Shown piece by piece: positions 44,838 through 54,043 of a stretch of 64,000 nt of DNA. Within the stretch, counting starts at the first letter, position 1, and every line of letters starts with the position of its first letter. Under the pieces are notes generated by a model. That model made no database searches and was not told the DNA's origin. It saw only the letters and a list, made by a program, of their open reading frames with translations. Source of the stretch: Alkalibacillus filiformis (lineage in GTDB: Bacteria; Bacillota; Bacilli; Bacillales; Alkalibacillaceae). The translations under genes and the position numbers were made by a program. The stretch covers positions 100,032 through 164,031 of the forward strand of contig NZ_JAUSUP010000005.1 of the NCBI RefSeq assembly GCF_030814115.1, read 5' to 3'.

Positions 44838-45857
44838 ATGACACCAACGATTAAAGATGTCGCTAAGTTAGCAAACGTGTCTCCATCAACAGTTTCACGC
44901 GTTATTGCTAACAATCCGAGAATTAGTGAAAAAACGAAAGTAATCGTTCGTGAAGCTATGCAAGATTTAGGTTACCATCCGAATTACACAGCCCGGAGCT
45001 TGGTGAGTAAAAGTACCGAAACGATCGGACTCATTATGCCTAGCTCAGGTAATAAGGTGTTTCAAAATCCATTCTTCCCTGAAGTGATTCGTGGAATAAG
45101 TACGAAGTCTCATGAGAACCAATACGGAATTTATATGACGACAGGTAATACAAAAGAAGAAATATATAATGGCATTTATGATATGGTGCAAGGCCATCGA
45201 TTAGATGGATTAATTCTTCTATATTCTGAAGTTAATGATCAAATTATGAATTACTTACTTGAACAAGATTTTCCTTTTACTGTTATTGGTAAGCCTTATG
45301 AAAATGAAGAGTTAATTACTTATGTTGATAATAATAATGTTCAAGCTTCATTAGAAGCAACGAATCATTTGATTAATCTAGGTCATGAACGTATTGCTTT
45401 TGTTGGTGGTGGGTTAGACTTAGTTGTAACAATTGATCGCTTAAACGGCTATGAACGTGCATTAGAACATGCTAACCTTGAAAAGTGTAAAGATTATGTT
45501 GTGCACCAAGAGTTTTTGCAAGAAGGAGGACGTGAAGCGATTAAAGAGTTGATGTCGTTAGAGTCTCCTCCAACAGGGTTAGTTGTAACAGATGATGTAT
45601 TAGCTTTTGGAATTGTAAATACTTTAGAGCATATGGGGCTTAAAGTGAAGCAAGATATATCTATTGTAAGCTTTAATAATGTTATATTTTCTGAGTTATC
45701 AAATCCAGCTTTAACGTCTGTTGATATTAATATTTTTCAATTAGGTTATGAAGCAGCTAATTCATTGTTTGAACAAATTAATTCAGCTAGTCACACCCCT
45801 AAGAAAATAACAGTACCTCATGAACTAGTTCTAAGAGAATCTTGTGGTGAAGCTTAA
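44838..45857 (+). CDS. LacI family maltose regulator (MalR-like)
   Basis: A 339-residue repressor. The helix-turn-helix is IKDVAKLANVSPSTVSRVIANN, with the hinge helix in NYTARSLVSKSTE, followed by a sugar-binding domain with IGLIMPSS and ALVVTDDVLAFG-like segments. AAGGGGGAG precedes ATG 44838. Last gene of the operon, it most likely binds the three operators at 38.7-38.9 kb and releases them on maltose or maltodextrin. CcpA could share those sites. Confidence 0.92.
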   Translation: MTPTIKDVAKLANVSPSTVSRVIANNPRISEKTKVIVREAMQDLGYHPNYTARSLVSKSTETIGLIMPSSGNKVFQNPFFPEVIRGISTKSHENQYGIYMTTGNTKEEIYNGIYDMVQGHRLDGLILLYSEVNDQIMNYLLEQDFPFTVIGKPYENEELITYVDNNNVQASLEATNHLINLGHERIAFVGGGLDLVVTIDRLNGYERALEHANLEKCKDYVVHQEFLQEGGREAIKELMSLESPPTGLVVTDDVLAFGIVNTLEHMGLKVKQDISIVSFNNVIFSELSNPALTSVDINIFQLGYEAANSLFEQINSASHTPKKITVPHELVLRESCGEA

Positions 45858-45867
45858 CTAAAAAATA

Positions 45868-45906
45868 GGGCTAAACCTTTTGTCGAATGAAAGGTTTAGC
45901 CCTTTT
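45868..45906. terminator. Bidirectional terminator
   Basis: GGGCTAAACCTTT and AAAGGTTTAGCCC pair perfectly over 13 bp, then TTTT. It separates the maltodextrin operon from the convergent enoyl-CoA hydratase gene. Confidence 0.9.
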
Positions 45907-45907
45907 A

Positions 45908-46681
45908 TTATTGTCCTTTGAATTGTGGCTTTCTTTTATTTAAGAAAGCTTGAACACCTTCTTGGTGATCTTCAGTTTGTCTCATGGATAACTGACCATT
46001 CGTTTCAGCCTCTAATATGGATCTAAGTTTACTAACTTGTTCGCCGTTTAATATTTCTTTTGACTGAATCATAGCTAATATAGGTGCTTGTTTTAATTGT
46101 TTAACATAACCTTCTACTACTTCGTTTAACTCAAGGTCAGTAGCTAAGTCAATTAGTTCAAGTTGCTCAGCTTCTTTCGCTGTTAATGTTTTACCTTCCC
46201 ATATGAGTTGTTTAGCTTTTACAATGCCCACTCGTTGTTCCATAAAGAAGTGGCCACCACCATCAGGGATTAAACCAATTCCAATAAAGTTCATAGCTAC
46301 TTTGGCGTCCGACTTAGCGATTACATAATCAGATGCTAAAGCGATACTTAAACCTAACCCTGCTGTAGCGCCATTAAGAGCTGATATTGTTACTTTAGGC
46401 ATTTGATATAGCGTTAGTACGATCTCTTTAATCTTCGACATAACATCATTAAAAGCATCAGGGCCACTTGCTTGAAGCATCATTTTCATGTCTCCACCGG
46501 CAGAGAAAGCCTTCCCGTTACCTGTGATGACTAGTATTTTAGCTTCACTTCGCTGAACTTCCCCTAACTTCTCTTTAAGGTCTACGAGAAGCTCTTCATT
46601 CATTGCATTGAGCTGCTCAGGGCGGTTAAGTGTAACTGTTGCAACATCGTTCTCATAGTTTAAGAGTACTGTTTCTGACAT
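45908..46681 (-). CDS. Enoyl-CoA hydratase/isomerase family protein
   Basis: A 257-residue crotonase-fold enzyme acting on acyl-CoA thioesters. The oxyanion-hole loops are FSAGGDMKMML and NGATAGLGLSIALASD. The second catalytic Glu position reads Gly-Gly (LIPDGGGHFF) in the usual PDGG place, so chemistry may be isomerase or hydratase. The start at ATG 46681 follows GTGAGG. It shares a transcript with the regulator gene 22 bases upstream. Confidence 0.88.
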   Translation of the reverse strand: MSETVLLNYENDVATVTLNRPEQLNAMNEELLVDLKEKLGEVQRSEAKILVITGNGKAFSAGGDMKMMLQASGPDAFNDVMSKIKEIVLTLYQMPKVTISALNGATAGLGLSIALASDYVIAKSDAKVAMNFIGIGLIPDGGGHFFMEQRVGIVKAKQLIWEGKTLTAKEAEQLELIDLATDLELNEVVEGYVKQLKQAPILAMIQSKEILNGEQVSKLRSILEAETNGQLSMRQTEDHQEGVQAFLNKRKPQFKGQ

Positions 46682-46703
46682 TGTGTAAAACCTCACTTTG
46701 GCG

Positions 46704-47948
46704 TTATATTGATTCTTTGGCTAATTGTTGAAAGTAGTAAGAAGATAATTTGTATTGTTCTTTTTCTTTAAGTGATTCTCCTAAAATTCTATACAACTCT
46801 TTTAAAGTATGTCGTTCACCTACTTCAGTTAAATAAGGAATCCACTTATTTTCTGCTTTTTCGACAAATGATGATTCACCTACTTCATTGTTAACTTGTG
46901 CTGTTAAGATCTCGAGTTGACACTTAAGTTTGACATCATTAATCCTCTTACTGATCACTTCACCTTGTTCAATATACGATACAGACTGCTCAATTTCCTG
47001 CAAGTAATAATGAGCTTTTGCAATTAAATGATATGAATGTAATTTTTCATAATATGATTTGAAGGAATGAATGGCATCTTCTAAGTATGGAATGGCTTGT
47101 TCCCACTCACGCATTTCACAATACATAAACCCTATATTATGTTTTAAGTTAGCTGTAACTAATTCTGAATCCATCATTGGTCTAGAATCTAATATTTGAA
47201 ATAAATATTGTTTAGCCAGTTCAAATTCCTTTAACAAAGTATAATTAATCCCAAATAAAACGTAACAATTAGTAATTTTGGGGTAGAAAAATTCACTAAT
47301 GAATTGTTCCTTTGCGATTTGACAATAATGGTTGCTTAAAACAGGCTCTTCCATCCTTGTATAAGTTGCAGCCAATAAATAATACAAGTCAGGGTCTTTT
47401 AATGAATATTCAACTAAAATCTTTTCAGCGTCTTTGAAATAAGTAACGGCTTTGTTTGGGTAAGCACAGTGGATGTAATAAACACCGAATATTTTATTAA
47501 AAAGGTAAAGTGTTTCACCGGCAAAGCTTTCTTTCATGTTGTATATTTGTTTAATGGGTTGATTCATTACATCTTCTTGCTTTGTTTCTACTAAGTAGTA
47601 AAATTCAATTAATCTAAAGAAATGTAGAGTCTGCAGTTGATGAAATGGTGTAATCATACTCTTTAAGTGTGAGTAAGATGACTTTGCTTCATTAAAATTT
47701 TTCTTGGCGATCAATTTATATAAATTATAAATGTCATCATGTAAATCTTCATTTTCAACAGAGATTAAATCCTCGTATGGGGCATCTAGTTTATCGCATA
47801 AGGACATGATCACATCATGACTAGGTTCAATCGTCCCGTTTTCTATTTTACTCAAGTAAGAAATTGAACAAATCCCGCTGGCAAGATCTTTTTGTGTGAA
47901 TCCACTTTTTGTTCTGTAGTATTGAATGAAAGCGCCATAATTTGTCAT
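46704..47948 (-). CDS. HTH-TPR regulator (RNPP/PlcR-NprR-like)
   Basis: A 414-residue transcription factor. The N-terminal HTH is visible as YYRTKSGFTQKDLASGICSISYLSKIENG, and the rest is a long array of TPR helices that in RNPP proteins holds a short signal peptide. No small secreted peptide gene lies next to it, so the ligand is unknown. It precedes the enoyl-CoA hydratase gene by 22 bases and may regulate it or itself. The TPR part is closest in style to NprR/Rap families. Confidence 0.85.
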   Translation of the reverse strand: MTNYGAFIQYYRTKSGFTQKDLASGICSISYLSKIENGTIEPSHDVIMSLCDKLDAPYEDLISVENEDLHDDIYNLYKLIAKKNFNEAKSSYSHLKSMITPFHQLQTLHFFRLIEFYYLVETKQEDVMNQPIKQIYNMKESFAGETLYLFNKIFGVYYIHCAYPNKAVTYFKDAEKILVEYSLKDPDLYYLLAATYTRMEEPVLSNHYCQIAKEQFISEFFYPKITNCYVLFGINYTLLKEFELAKQYLFQILDSRPMMDSELVTANLKHNIGFMYCEMREWEQAIPYLEDAIHSFKSYYEKLHSYHLIAKAHYYLQEIEQSVSYIEQGEVISKRINDVKLKCQLEILTAQVNNEVGESSFVEKAENKWIPYLTEVGERHTLKELYRILGESLKEKEQYKLSSYYFQQLAKESI

Positions 47949-48006
47949 ATGTGTTCACCTATTTTTCTCTATTTTAACTTTATTGTAAGAGAATTGTGGA
48001 GAAATG

Positions 48007-48044
48007 TAAAAAGAGCTAGGTGGCTTCAATTTTCACCTAGCTCT
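48007..48044 (-). terminator. Rho-independent terminator of the chemoreceptor operon
   Basis: AGAGCTAGGTG (48012-48022) and CACCTAGCTCT (48034-48044) pair perfectly; read on the reverse strand a run of T residues follows. Confidence 0.85.
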
Positions 48045-48049
48045 TCGAT

Positions 48050-49699
48050 TTAATAAAAATGTGAGGTTTGTTCGTTTAACTCTTTGATCATTTCTTCTAA
48101 CTTTTCAGATTCTGCTTTAAGCTTTTGGAAAGCACTTTGTTGTTCAGCTGCTGAAGCTGATATTTCTTCAGTACCTGCAGCTGTCTCTTCAGTAACTGAG
48201 CTTATACTTTCCATTGTAGATGTGATTTGTTCACTTTGTTGACGTGAATAATTCATACCTTCAGTTAGTTTGTTTAAGCGTTCATAGATTTCGTTGACGT
48301 GTTCAGTTATTGAGTTAAAGGCGTTTTCTGACATGGCAACTGCTTCAGTTTGTTTAGTGCTTAGATTTGTTGTTTGTTCAGTTTGGTCATGGATCGTTTC
48401 TACGCCTTGCTTAATTTGTTCTACCATTTGTTTTATATCACCAGTAGCTGATGTCGATTGATCTGCCAGCTTTCTAACCTCATCAGCAACGACAGCAAAA
48501 CCTTGTCCGTGTTCACCAGCTCTAGCTGCTTCAATAGCTGCGTTAAGTGCAAGTAGGTTAGTTTGTTCTGCAATATCGTTTACTAATTCGACAGCAGATT
48601 CAATTTGTTGTGTGTAGTTTGTAAATTGATCAACCGAATTCTTAACTTGTGAAATGGCTTCTTGGTTATTTTCCATAATGGAACGCTGATCTTTCATTGC
48701 TTCATTTCCGTTTTCTACTGCTTGTTGAGCTTGATTACTAGCATCATTGGCGAGTTTACTTTCTTCTGTGTTGGAAATGAAGTCTTGTTGCATTTGTTCA
48801 ACTAAAGTAACGGCATCTTGTACATCATTAGATATAGACTGACTACCTTGAGCTAATTCATCAGTAGAACTAGCAACTTGTTGAGTCCCTTCTGTCAAAC
48901 TATTAATTTCCTCGTTTAATTGGTTACTAAAATCGTTCACTCGGTTATTTATACTATGGATCGAATGAACAGTTTGACTTAAATTGTCCATCATTGTTTT
49001 AAATGACCGTTTTAATTGGCCGATTTCATCTTTTTCCTTTTCATTTACGTCAACTGTGATTGAGAGTTTTCCATCAGCAGCCTCTTGAGCTTGTTTCGAT
49101 AATAGTTGTAATGGGTTGGCAATTCTATTAGATAACCTTACTGACAGTATTAGTGAAGCAGCAATCAATATAATGCTGGCAATTAGAATGAACGTCACTA
49201 AACTGTTAATCATCGTTTCTTGTTCTTGGATTGTATTATTGTACCAATGGGTTGAAGCGCGTTCTAACATGTACGCATCATTCACTAACCCTGACGTTCT
49301 TAAAGATTGGCGGTGGATTTCGTTCATGTTTTCTTGTTCAATTGCCATAATCGTCAGCTCTTGCCAGTCTTCGTATTTTGTCTCAGCTTGGTTCAGCCAA
49401 CGAGCCTGTTCGTCTGTTTCAATTAAATTTGAGATCGTTTCTATTGTTTGTTCAGTTTGCTCAATTTGAAATAAAGCATCTTGTCTTGTTGCTTCTGATG
49501 GGCTGTAAAAGTATGTAGATAAAGCTTGTTCAGAAGCCTGTAATTGTGCGTAAAACTCTTTACTTTCTAATAAAATGTCTACGTCTTCTTGGGATGAACT
49601 TTGAAAATTAATCATTTCAAAAACGATCCAAGACACGAGAGTTAAACTTAAAAGTAAAGGGATTAACGTCATAATGTATAATTTGCGTTTAATATTCAT
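48050..49699 (-). CDS. Methyl-accepting chemotaxis protein
   Basis: A 549-residue chemoreceptor. One helix at the N-terminus (9-29), an outside domain of about 130 residues (30-165, helical, four-helix-bundle-like), a second helix (166-188), a HAMP domain, then a signalling domain with the hairpin tip [20 protein letters not shown]. It lies 12 bases after a BMP-family lipoprotein gene, so the lipoprotein may deliver the ligand to it. No transporter genes accompany the pair. Confidence 0.94.
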   Translation of the reverse strand: MNIKRKLYIMTLIPLLLSLTLVSWIVFEMINFQSSSQEDVDILLESKEFYAQLQASEQALSTYFYSPSEATRQDALFQIEQTEQTIETISNLIETDEQARWLNQAETKYEDWQELTIMAIEQENMNEIHRQSLRTSGLVNDAYMLERASTHWYNNTIQEQETMINSLVTFILIASIILIAASLILSVRLSNRIANPLQLLSKQAQEAADGKLSITVDVNEKEKDEIGQLKRSFKTMMDNLSQTVHSIHSINNRVNDFSNQLNEEINSLTEGTQQVASSTDELAQGSQSISNDVQDAVTLVEQMQQDFISNTEESKLANDASNQAQQAVENGNEAMKDQRSIMENNQEAISQVKNSVDQFTNYTQQIESAVELVNDIAEQTNLLALNAAIEAARAGEHGQGFAVVADEVRKLADQSTSATGDIKQMVEQIKQGVETIHDQTEQTTNLSTKQTEAVAMSENAFNSITEHVNEIYERLNKLTEGMNYSRQQSEQITSTMESISSVTEETAAGTEEISASAAEQQSAFQKLKAESEKLEEMIKELNEQTSHFY

Positions 49700-49711
49700 T
49701 AGTCCACTCCC

Positions 49712-50659
49712 TTACGAATCACTTTGGGCTTGTTCAAGGGTTCTTTCTTCTAGTGTTGATAACTCAATAACACGAATAGGGGCAAGGCCAACACCGTCCT
49801 CATCAAGGCCAAGCACTAAATGTTCACCATTTAACTCCTCACCGTTTTGTAAGATTTCTACAACTTCGTAGATCGCCGTGTTAACATTTTTAACCATTGA
49901 TGTAACGACAGCATCTTCTGCAATGGTGTATTGATCGGTATCGACACCGAAAGCAAAGACTCCTTCATTTTCAGCTTCTTGAAGAGCACCAGTACCAGTA
50001 AAACCGGCTGATGGAAAAATGTGATCGGCGCCCTCATCAATCATGTTGTTGGCAATGTCAGCGCCGAGCTGATCATCATCAAAAGTACCAGCATACTCTA
50101 TTAAAATTTCAGCATCTGAATTAGATTCTTCTATTCCTTCTACAAAACCTCTTTCAAAAGTGCGGATAACTTCACTATCTACACCACCGATAAACCCAAC
50201 GACATCTGACTCAGTTCGCATTCCAGCAATAAGTCCGATTAAATAACTTCCTTCATCTTCTTTAAATGTAATTGATGTTACATTAGGTAAATCAATGACA
50301 TCATCAATGATCACGAATGATTGTTCAGGGTAAGTTTCGGCCATTGTTGCGATAGCTGGAGCAGTTGAAAAGCTTAAACCAATAATCACATCATGGTCTT
50401 GTTCAATTAGTTCTTCTAAATGTCGTTCGTATTGTTCGTCGAAAGGTTCACGATAATCAAATACAATCCCAAGTTCATCACGAGCTTGAGTTAACCCTTG
50501 AAACGCAAGATCACTAAAAGCGTTGTCACCTAAACCGCTTTCTGTTACTAAAAGACCTGCACTAACTGTTTCTTCATCTAGTTCTTCAGTTTCAGAAGAG
50601 CAGGCTATTAAAGTCACCATAGTTATAATTAAAACTGTAATTAATTTATTTCGCCTCAT
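49712..50659 (-). CDS. BMP-family substrate-binding lipoprotein
   Basis: A 315-residue lipoprotein with signal KLITVLIITMVTLIACS and a Glu-rich linker. The fold is the BMP/PnrA type: GLLVTESGLGDNAFSDLAFQ at the start, HDVIIGLSFSTAPAIATM, FIGGVDSEVIRTFERGFVEG and AFGVDTDQYTIAEDAVVTSM. Typical ligands are purine nucleosides, though the group also has other ligands. No permease or ATPase is beside it. Expression with the chemoreceptor suggests a sensory role. Confidence 0.88.
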   Translation of the reverse strand: MRRNKLITVLIITMVTLIACSSETEELDEETVSAGLLVTESGLGDNAFSDLAFQGLTQARDELGIVFDYREPFDEQYERHLEELIEQDHDVIIGLSFSTAPAIATMAETYPEQSFVIIDDVIDLPNVTSITFKEDEGSYLIGLIAGMRTESDVVGFIGGVDSEVIRTFERGFVEGIEESNSDAEILIEYAGTFDDDQLGADIANNMIDEGADHIFPSAGFTGTGALQEAENEGVFAFGVDTDQYTIAEDAVVTSMVKNVNTAIYEVVEILQNGEELNGEHLVLGLDEDGVGLAPIRVIELSTLEERTLEQAQSDS

Positions 50660-50834
50660 AAAATCCTCCTATACTTTACAAACTTGTCGAATTTAATCGA
50701 AATTGTGTTACTAAAGTATTATCGGATTAAGCCCGTTATTTTTAATGGATTAATTAAAAGTTCAAATTTTAAGAAAAGAGTGTTATTTAGGGGCATGAAA
50801 AGAAGCACTTTTGTGTTAGAGGGGTTTCGATATA

Positions 50835-50863
50835 TTGACGTTGTAGTTAATTAAGCTTAATAT
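50835..50863 (+). promoter_or_regulatory. Promoter of the B12 uptake operon
   Basis: TTGACG (50835-50840) and TAATAT (50858-50863) are 17 bases apart, ahead of the cobalamin riboswitch. Confidence 0.65.
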
Positions 50864-50892
50864 AGATATTGATAATTAAATACATAGAATAA

Positions 50893-51045
50893 ATGGGTGT
50901 AAGCAGATCAACTGTTTACTTAAAAGGGAAGTTCGGTGAAAGTCCGATGCGGTCCCGCCACTGTAAGGGGAAGCGACTTACCAATCCACTGTCATAGACG
51001 GGAAGGGGTTAGAAGCAATGAACCTAAGCCAGGAGACCTGCCTAT
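50893..51045 (+). promoter_or_regulatory. Cobalamin riboswitch
   Basis: The core GCGGTCCCGCCACTGTAA is present around 50949-50966, preceded by GGTGAAAGTCCGATGC, and the B12 box AGCCAGGAGACCTGCC is at 51027-51042. These are the conserved parts of adenosylcobalamin aptamers. A terminator hairpin follows before btuF, so high B12 should stop transcription. The end of the element is approximate. Confidence 0.95.
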
Positions 51046-51122
51046 TTGTTTTAGCTCATTTCCTTCGGGTTTAAAGGAAAAGCTATATACAGTCTGTTGA
51101 TTATATATAGTAATTGAGGTAT

Positions 51123-51165
51123 GTACCCTCATTTCCTGCCCGTGTAGGAGATGAGGGTACTTTTT
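51123..51165 (+). terminator. Riboswitch-controlled terminator
   Basis: GTACCCTCAT (51123-51132) and ATGAGGGTAC (51151-51160) pair perfectly, then TTTTT. It lies between the riboswitch and btuF, the usual site for attenuation. Confidence 0.9.
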
Positions 51166-51186
51166 AATTCAGAAAGGAAGAGGGAT

Positions 51187-52128
51187 ATGAAGAATCAAAG
51201 TCTATGGACAAAGCTATTTTTAGTACTAATGTTAGTGTTTGCTGTCGGGTTAACAGCATGTCAAGGTGAAGGAGAAACAAACGAACCGACTGAAGAATCT
51301 TCAGGTGAATCAGTAACCTTTACAGATAAAGCAGGTGAAGAGGTTACAATAGAAGGAAAGCCAGAAAGAATTGTATCTGTCATTCCAAGTGCAACTGAGA
51401 TTGTGTTTGCTGTAGGTGCAGGCGATCAAGTTGTCGGTGTATCTGAATGGGCTGATTATCCGGAGGAAGTGTTTGAAGTAGAAGAAACAGTAGGCGACAT
51501 GAATTTAAATATTGAGAAGATTGTTGAACTAGAGCCTGATGTCGTCATTGCTGATCTAAATAACGCAGATGACTTAGATGCGATGAGAAATGCAGGTCTT
51601 AACGTTGTAACGTTAGGCTCGCAAAGTCTTGAAGAAGTATATGAAGACATTGAGTTAGTCGGTCAAGCGACGGGCCAAACAGAACAAGCAGAACAAGTAG
51701 TTAATGATATGAAAATGAAAGAAGAAGAAATTACTCAAGCAGTGAGTGAAGTACCAGAGGATGAACGTAAAAGTGTATGGATGGAAGTAGGACCAGAGCT
51801 GTACTCTGGTGGTGAAGGGTCATTCTTACATGAGTTAATAACACTTGCTGGTGGTGAAAATATTATCGCTGACCAGGAAGGTTGGCCGCAAGTAAGTGAA
51901 GAGGTCGTAATTGAACGAAACCCAGATGTCATTATTACCACTTATGGTTATTACACAGATGACGTTACTGAAACGGTGTTAGAACGCTCAGGTTGGGATT
52001 CTATTGCAGCAGTTGAAAATGAAGAGGTTTATGATATTCATAATGATACTGTTTCGCGTCCTGGTCCTCGGTTAGTAGATGGACTAGAAGAAATAGCATC
52101 GATTTTATATCCAGAATATGTGGAGTAA
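51187..52128 (+). CDS. btuF: Cobalamin-binding lipoprotein BtuF
   Basis: A 313-residue extracellular binding protein. The lipobox is GLTACQG, followed by an acidic linker and the class III binding fold (PERIVSVIPSATEIVFAVGAG, GWPQVSEEVVIERNPDVIIT). A cobalamin riboswitch directly upstream and btuC-btuD downstream define its ligand. ATG 51187 follows AAAGGAAG; an upstream ATG at 51151 lies in the terminator. Confidence 0.92.
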   Translation: MKNQSLWTKLFLVLMLVFAVGLTACQGEGETNEPTEESSGESVTFTDKAGEEVTIEGKPERIVSVIPSATEIVFAVGAGDQVVGVSEWADYPEEVFEVEETVGDMNLNIEKIVELEPDVVIADLNNADDLDAMRNAGLNVVTLGSQSLEEVYEDIELVGQATGQTEQAEQVVNDMKMKEEEITQAVSEVPEDERKSVWMEVGPELYSGGEGSFLHELITLAGGENIIADQEGWPQVSEEVVIERNPDVIITTYGYYTDDVTETVLERSGWDSIAAVENEEVYDIHNDTVSRPGPRLVDGLEEIASILYPEYVE

Positions 52129-52156
52129 GTAGGAAATTGAAACTAGGTGTTAACAA

Positions 52157-53197
52157 ATGAACAACCGATTAATATTGTCGATCACTATACCTGTCTTGAT
52201 GATCACCTTACTCTTTGTTATGAGTCTAGCAATTACAGTCGGAGCAGCGAATATAAACTGGCAAACTGTATGGCAAATTGTGATTTATGAATTGCCTTAT
52301 ATCCATCAGTGGATTGATTCAAGTTGGAGTGATTCAACAGAAACAATCGTACTTGATATTCGTATGCCAAGAGTCATTCTAGCAGCAATAGTTGGTGCTG
52401 CACTTGCTTTAGCAGGTGCTATTTATCAAGGGGTATTACGTAATCCGTTAGCTGATCCATTTATATTAGGTGTATCTTCTGGGGCGTCGTTTGGTGCAGC
52501 GCTAGTCTTCGCCTTCGGTTTACAAGTCGTTTGGTTAGGTAAGTTTACTTTACCTGTTGTTGCTTTTATGTTTGGGTTTGGAACCCTTATGGTAGTGTAT
52601 TTCCTAGCAAGAATCGGTCAAAAAGTAAGAATGGAAACGATTATACTGGCAGGTGTTGTCGTTCAAGCCTTTATAGGTGCTTGCCTTTCTCTTGTTATGG
52701 CTTTAGCGAATGAACAACTACAGACTATAGTATTTTGGATGATGGGTAGCTTAACGTTAACTGATTGGAGTTACAACCAAATTGTGTTACCCATTATTCT
52801 AATTTGTGCTTTGATTGCGTTATTTTACTCAAGAGAGTTAAATATGCTAGGTCTTGGTGAAGAAGTAGCACATCATTCAGGGGTTTCAGTAGAAAGAACA
52901 CGGTTTTATTTATTAATATTAGCCTCTATTATGACAGGTGCTGCCGTATCTGTTTCAGGAGCTATTGGGTTTGTTGGATTAGTCGTTCCACATATTATTC
53001 GATTGATCGTCGGGGCGGACTACCGTTTAATTTTGCCTTTATCGATTTTCGGTGGTGCTATTTTCTTAGTTGGAGCTGATACGTTAGCGCGTGTGTTAAT
53101 GGCTCCGCGTGAGTTACCGTTAGGAATTATTACGGCCTTTTTAGGGGCGCCATTTTTCGCTTATTTATTAAGAAGAACGAAGCGAGAGTACTTTTAG
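52157..53197 (+). CDS. btuC: Cobalamin ABC transporter permease BtuC
   Basis: A 346-residue FecCD-type permease with about ten helices. LAGAIYQGVLRNPLADPFILG and AIGFVGLVVPHIIR are the family signatures. It lies 28 bases after btuF in the riboswitch-controlled operon. Sequence alone would not tell it from siderophore permeases; the riboswitch sets the substrate. Confidence 0.93.
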   Translation: MNNRLILSITIPVLMITLLFVMSLAITVGAANINWQTVWQIVIYELPYIHQWIDSSWSDSTETIVLDIRMPRVILAAIVGAALALAGAIYQGVLRNPLADPFILGVSSGASFGAALVFAFGLQVVWLGKFTLPVVAFMFGFGTLMVVYFLARIGQKVRMETIILAGVVVQAFIGACLSLVMALANEQLQTIVFWMMGSLTLTDWSYNQIVLPIILICALIALFYSRELNMLGLGEEVAHHSGVSVERTRFYLLILASIMTGAAVSVSGAIGFVGLVVPHIIRLIVGADYRLILPLSIFGGAIFLVGADTLARVLMAPRELPLGIITAFLGAPFFAYLLRRTKREYF

Positions 53198-53208
53198 GAG
53201 GCTTATAA

Positions 53209-53973
53209 ATGATCACGATTGAAAATGTATCTAAACAAGTAGAAAATAAGTGGTTGTTAAATAACGTCTCATTTAAAGTAGACGAAGGTGCTTGTATTGG
53301 ATTAATCGGCCCTAACGGAGCGGGTAAGTCTACCTTGATGAAACTGTTATCTGGTTTAGAAGAGCCGACGAGCGGGACAGTAAAAGTTCTAGGGAAAGAA
53401 GCGGGTAAGTGGTCGGTCAAAAAGCTTGCACAAAAAGTATCTGTCCTAACACAAGATGGTTTAGCACCTTATCCAATGACGGTTTATGACGCGGTATTAA
53501 TGGGGCGTTATCCGCATTTAAGTTTCTTTCAAAAAGAAGGTAAAGAAGACTATAAACGTGTTGAAAATGTATTGTCGTTAACGGGTTTAGAATCTTTTCG
53601 TGACCAAATGCTTGATACGTTAAGTGGCGGAGAACGTCAACGTGTTGCAATTGCTAAAGCGATGGTTCAAGAACCTAAAGTTTTATTATTAGATGAACCG
53701 ACTTCATATTTAGATATTGGTTATCAAGTCAATGTATTGAATTTAGTTAAAGAGTGGCAAAGGCGTGATCAATTAACGGTGCTTATGGTACTTCACGACT
53801 TGAATTTAGCTGCACAGTACTGTGACCAGTTGATTTTATTGAATAACGGTGAAGTTATAAAGCAGGGGACTAGTGAGGACATCATTGAAGCTGAAACGTT
53901 ACAAACCGTTTATCAAGCAACGCCAGAAATTATCCGTCACCCAAAATCAAATATCCCACAAATTTTATTGTAA
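53209..53973 (+). CDS. btuD: Cobalamin ABC transporter ATPase BtuD
   Basis: A 254-residue ATPase. Walker A is GPNGAGKSTL, the signature is LSGGERQR, Walker B is VLLLDEPTSYLD, and the H-loop is in MVLHDLN. AGGAGGC precedes ATG 53209, 11 bases after btuC. It completes a BtuFCD-type importer. Confidence 0.93.
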   Translation: MITIENVSKQVENKWLLNNVSFKVDEGACIGLIGPNGAGKSTLMKLLSGLEEPTSGTVKVLGKEAGKWSVKKLAQKVSVLTQDGLAPYPMTVYDAVLMGRYPHLSFFQKEGKEDYKRVENVLSLTGLESFRDQMLDTLSGGERQRVAIAKAMVQEPKVLLLDEPTSYLDIGYQVNVLNLVKEWQRRDQLTVLMVLHDLNLAAQYCDQLILLNNGEVIKQGTSEDIIEAETLQTVYQATPEIIRHPKSNIPQILL

Positions 53974-54043
53974 AACCGATAGTCATACACACAACTTTTA
54001 GTATAATAGAATAAAGTAGGACAAGATGAAATGGGGATTATTA

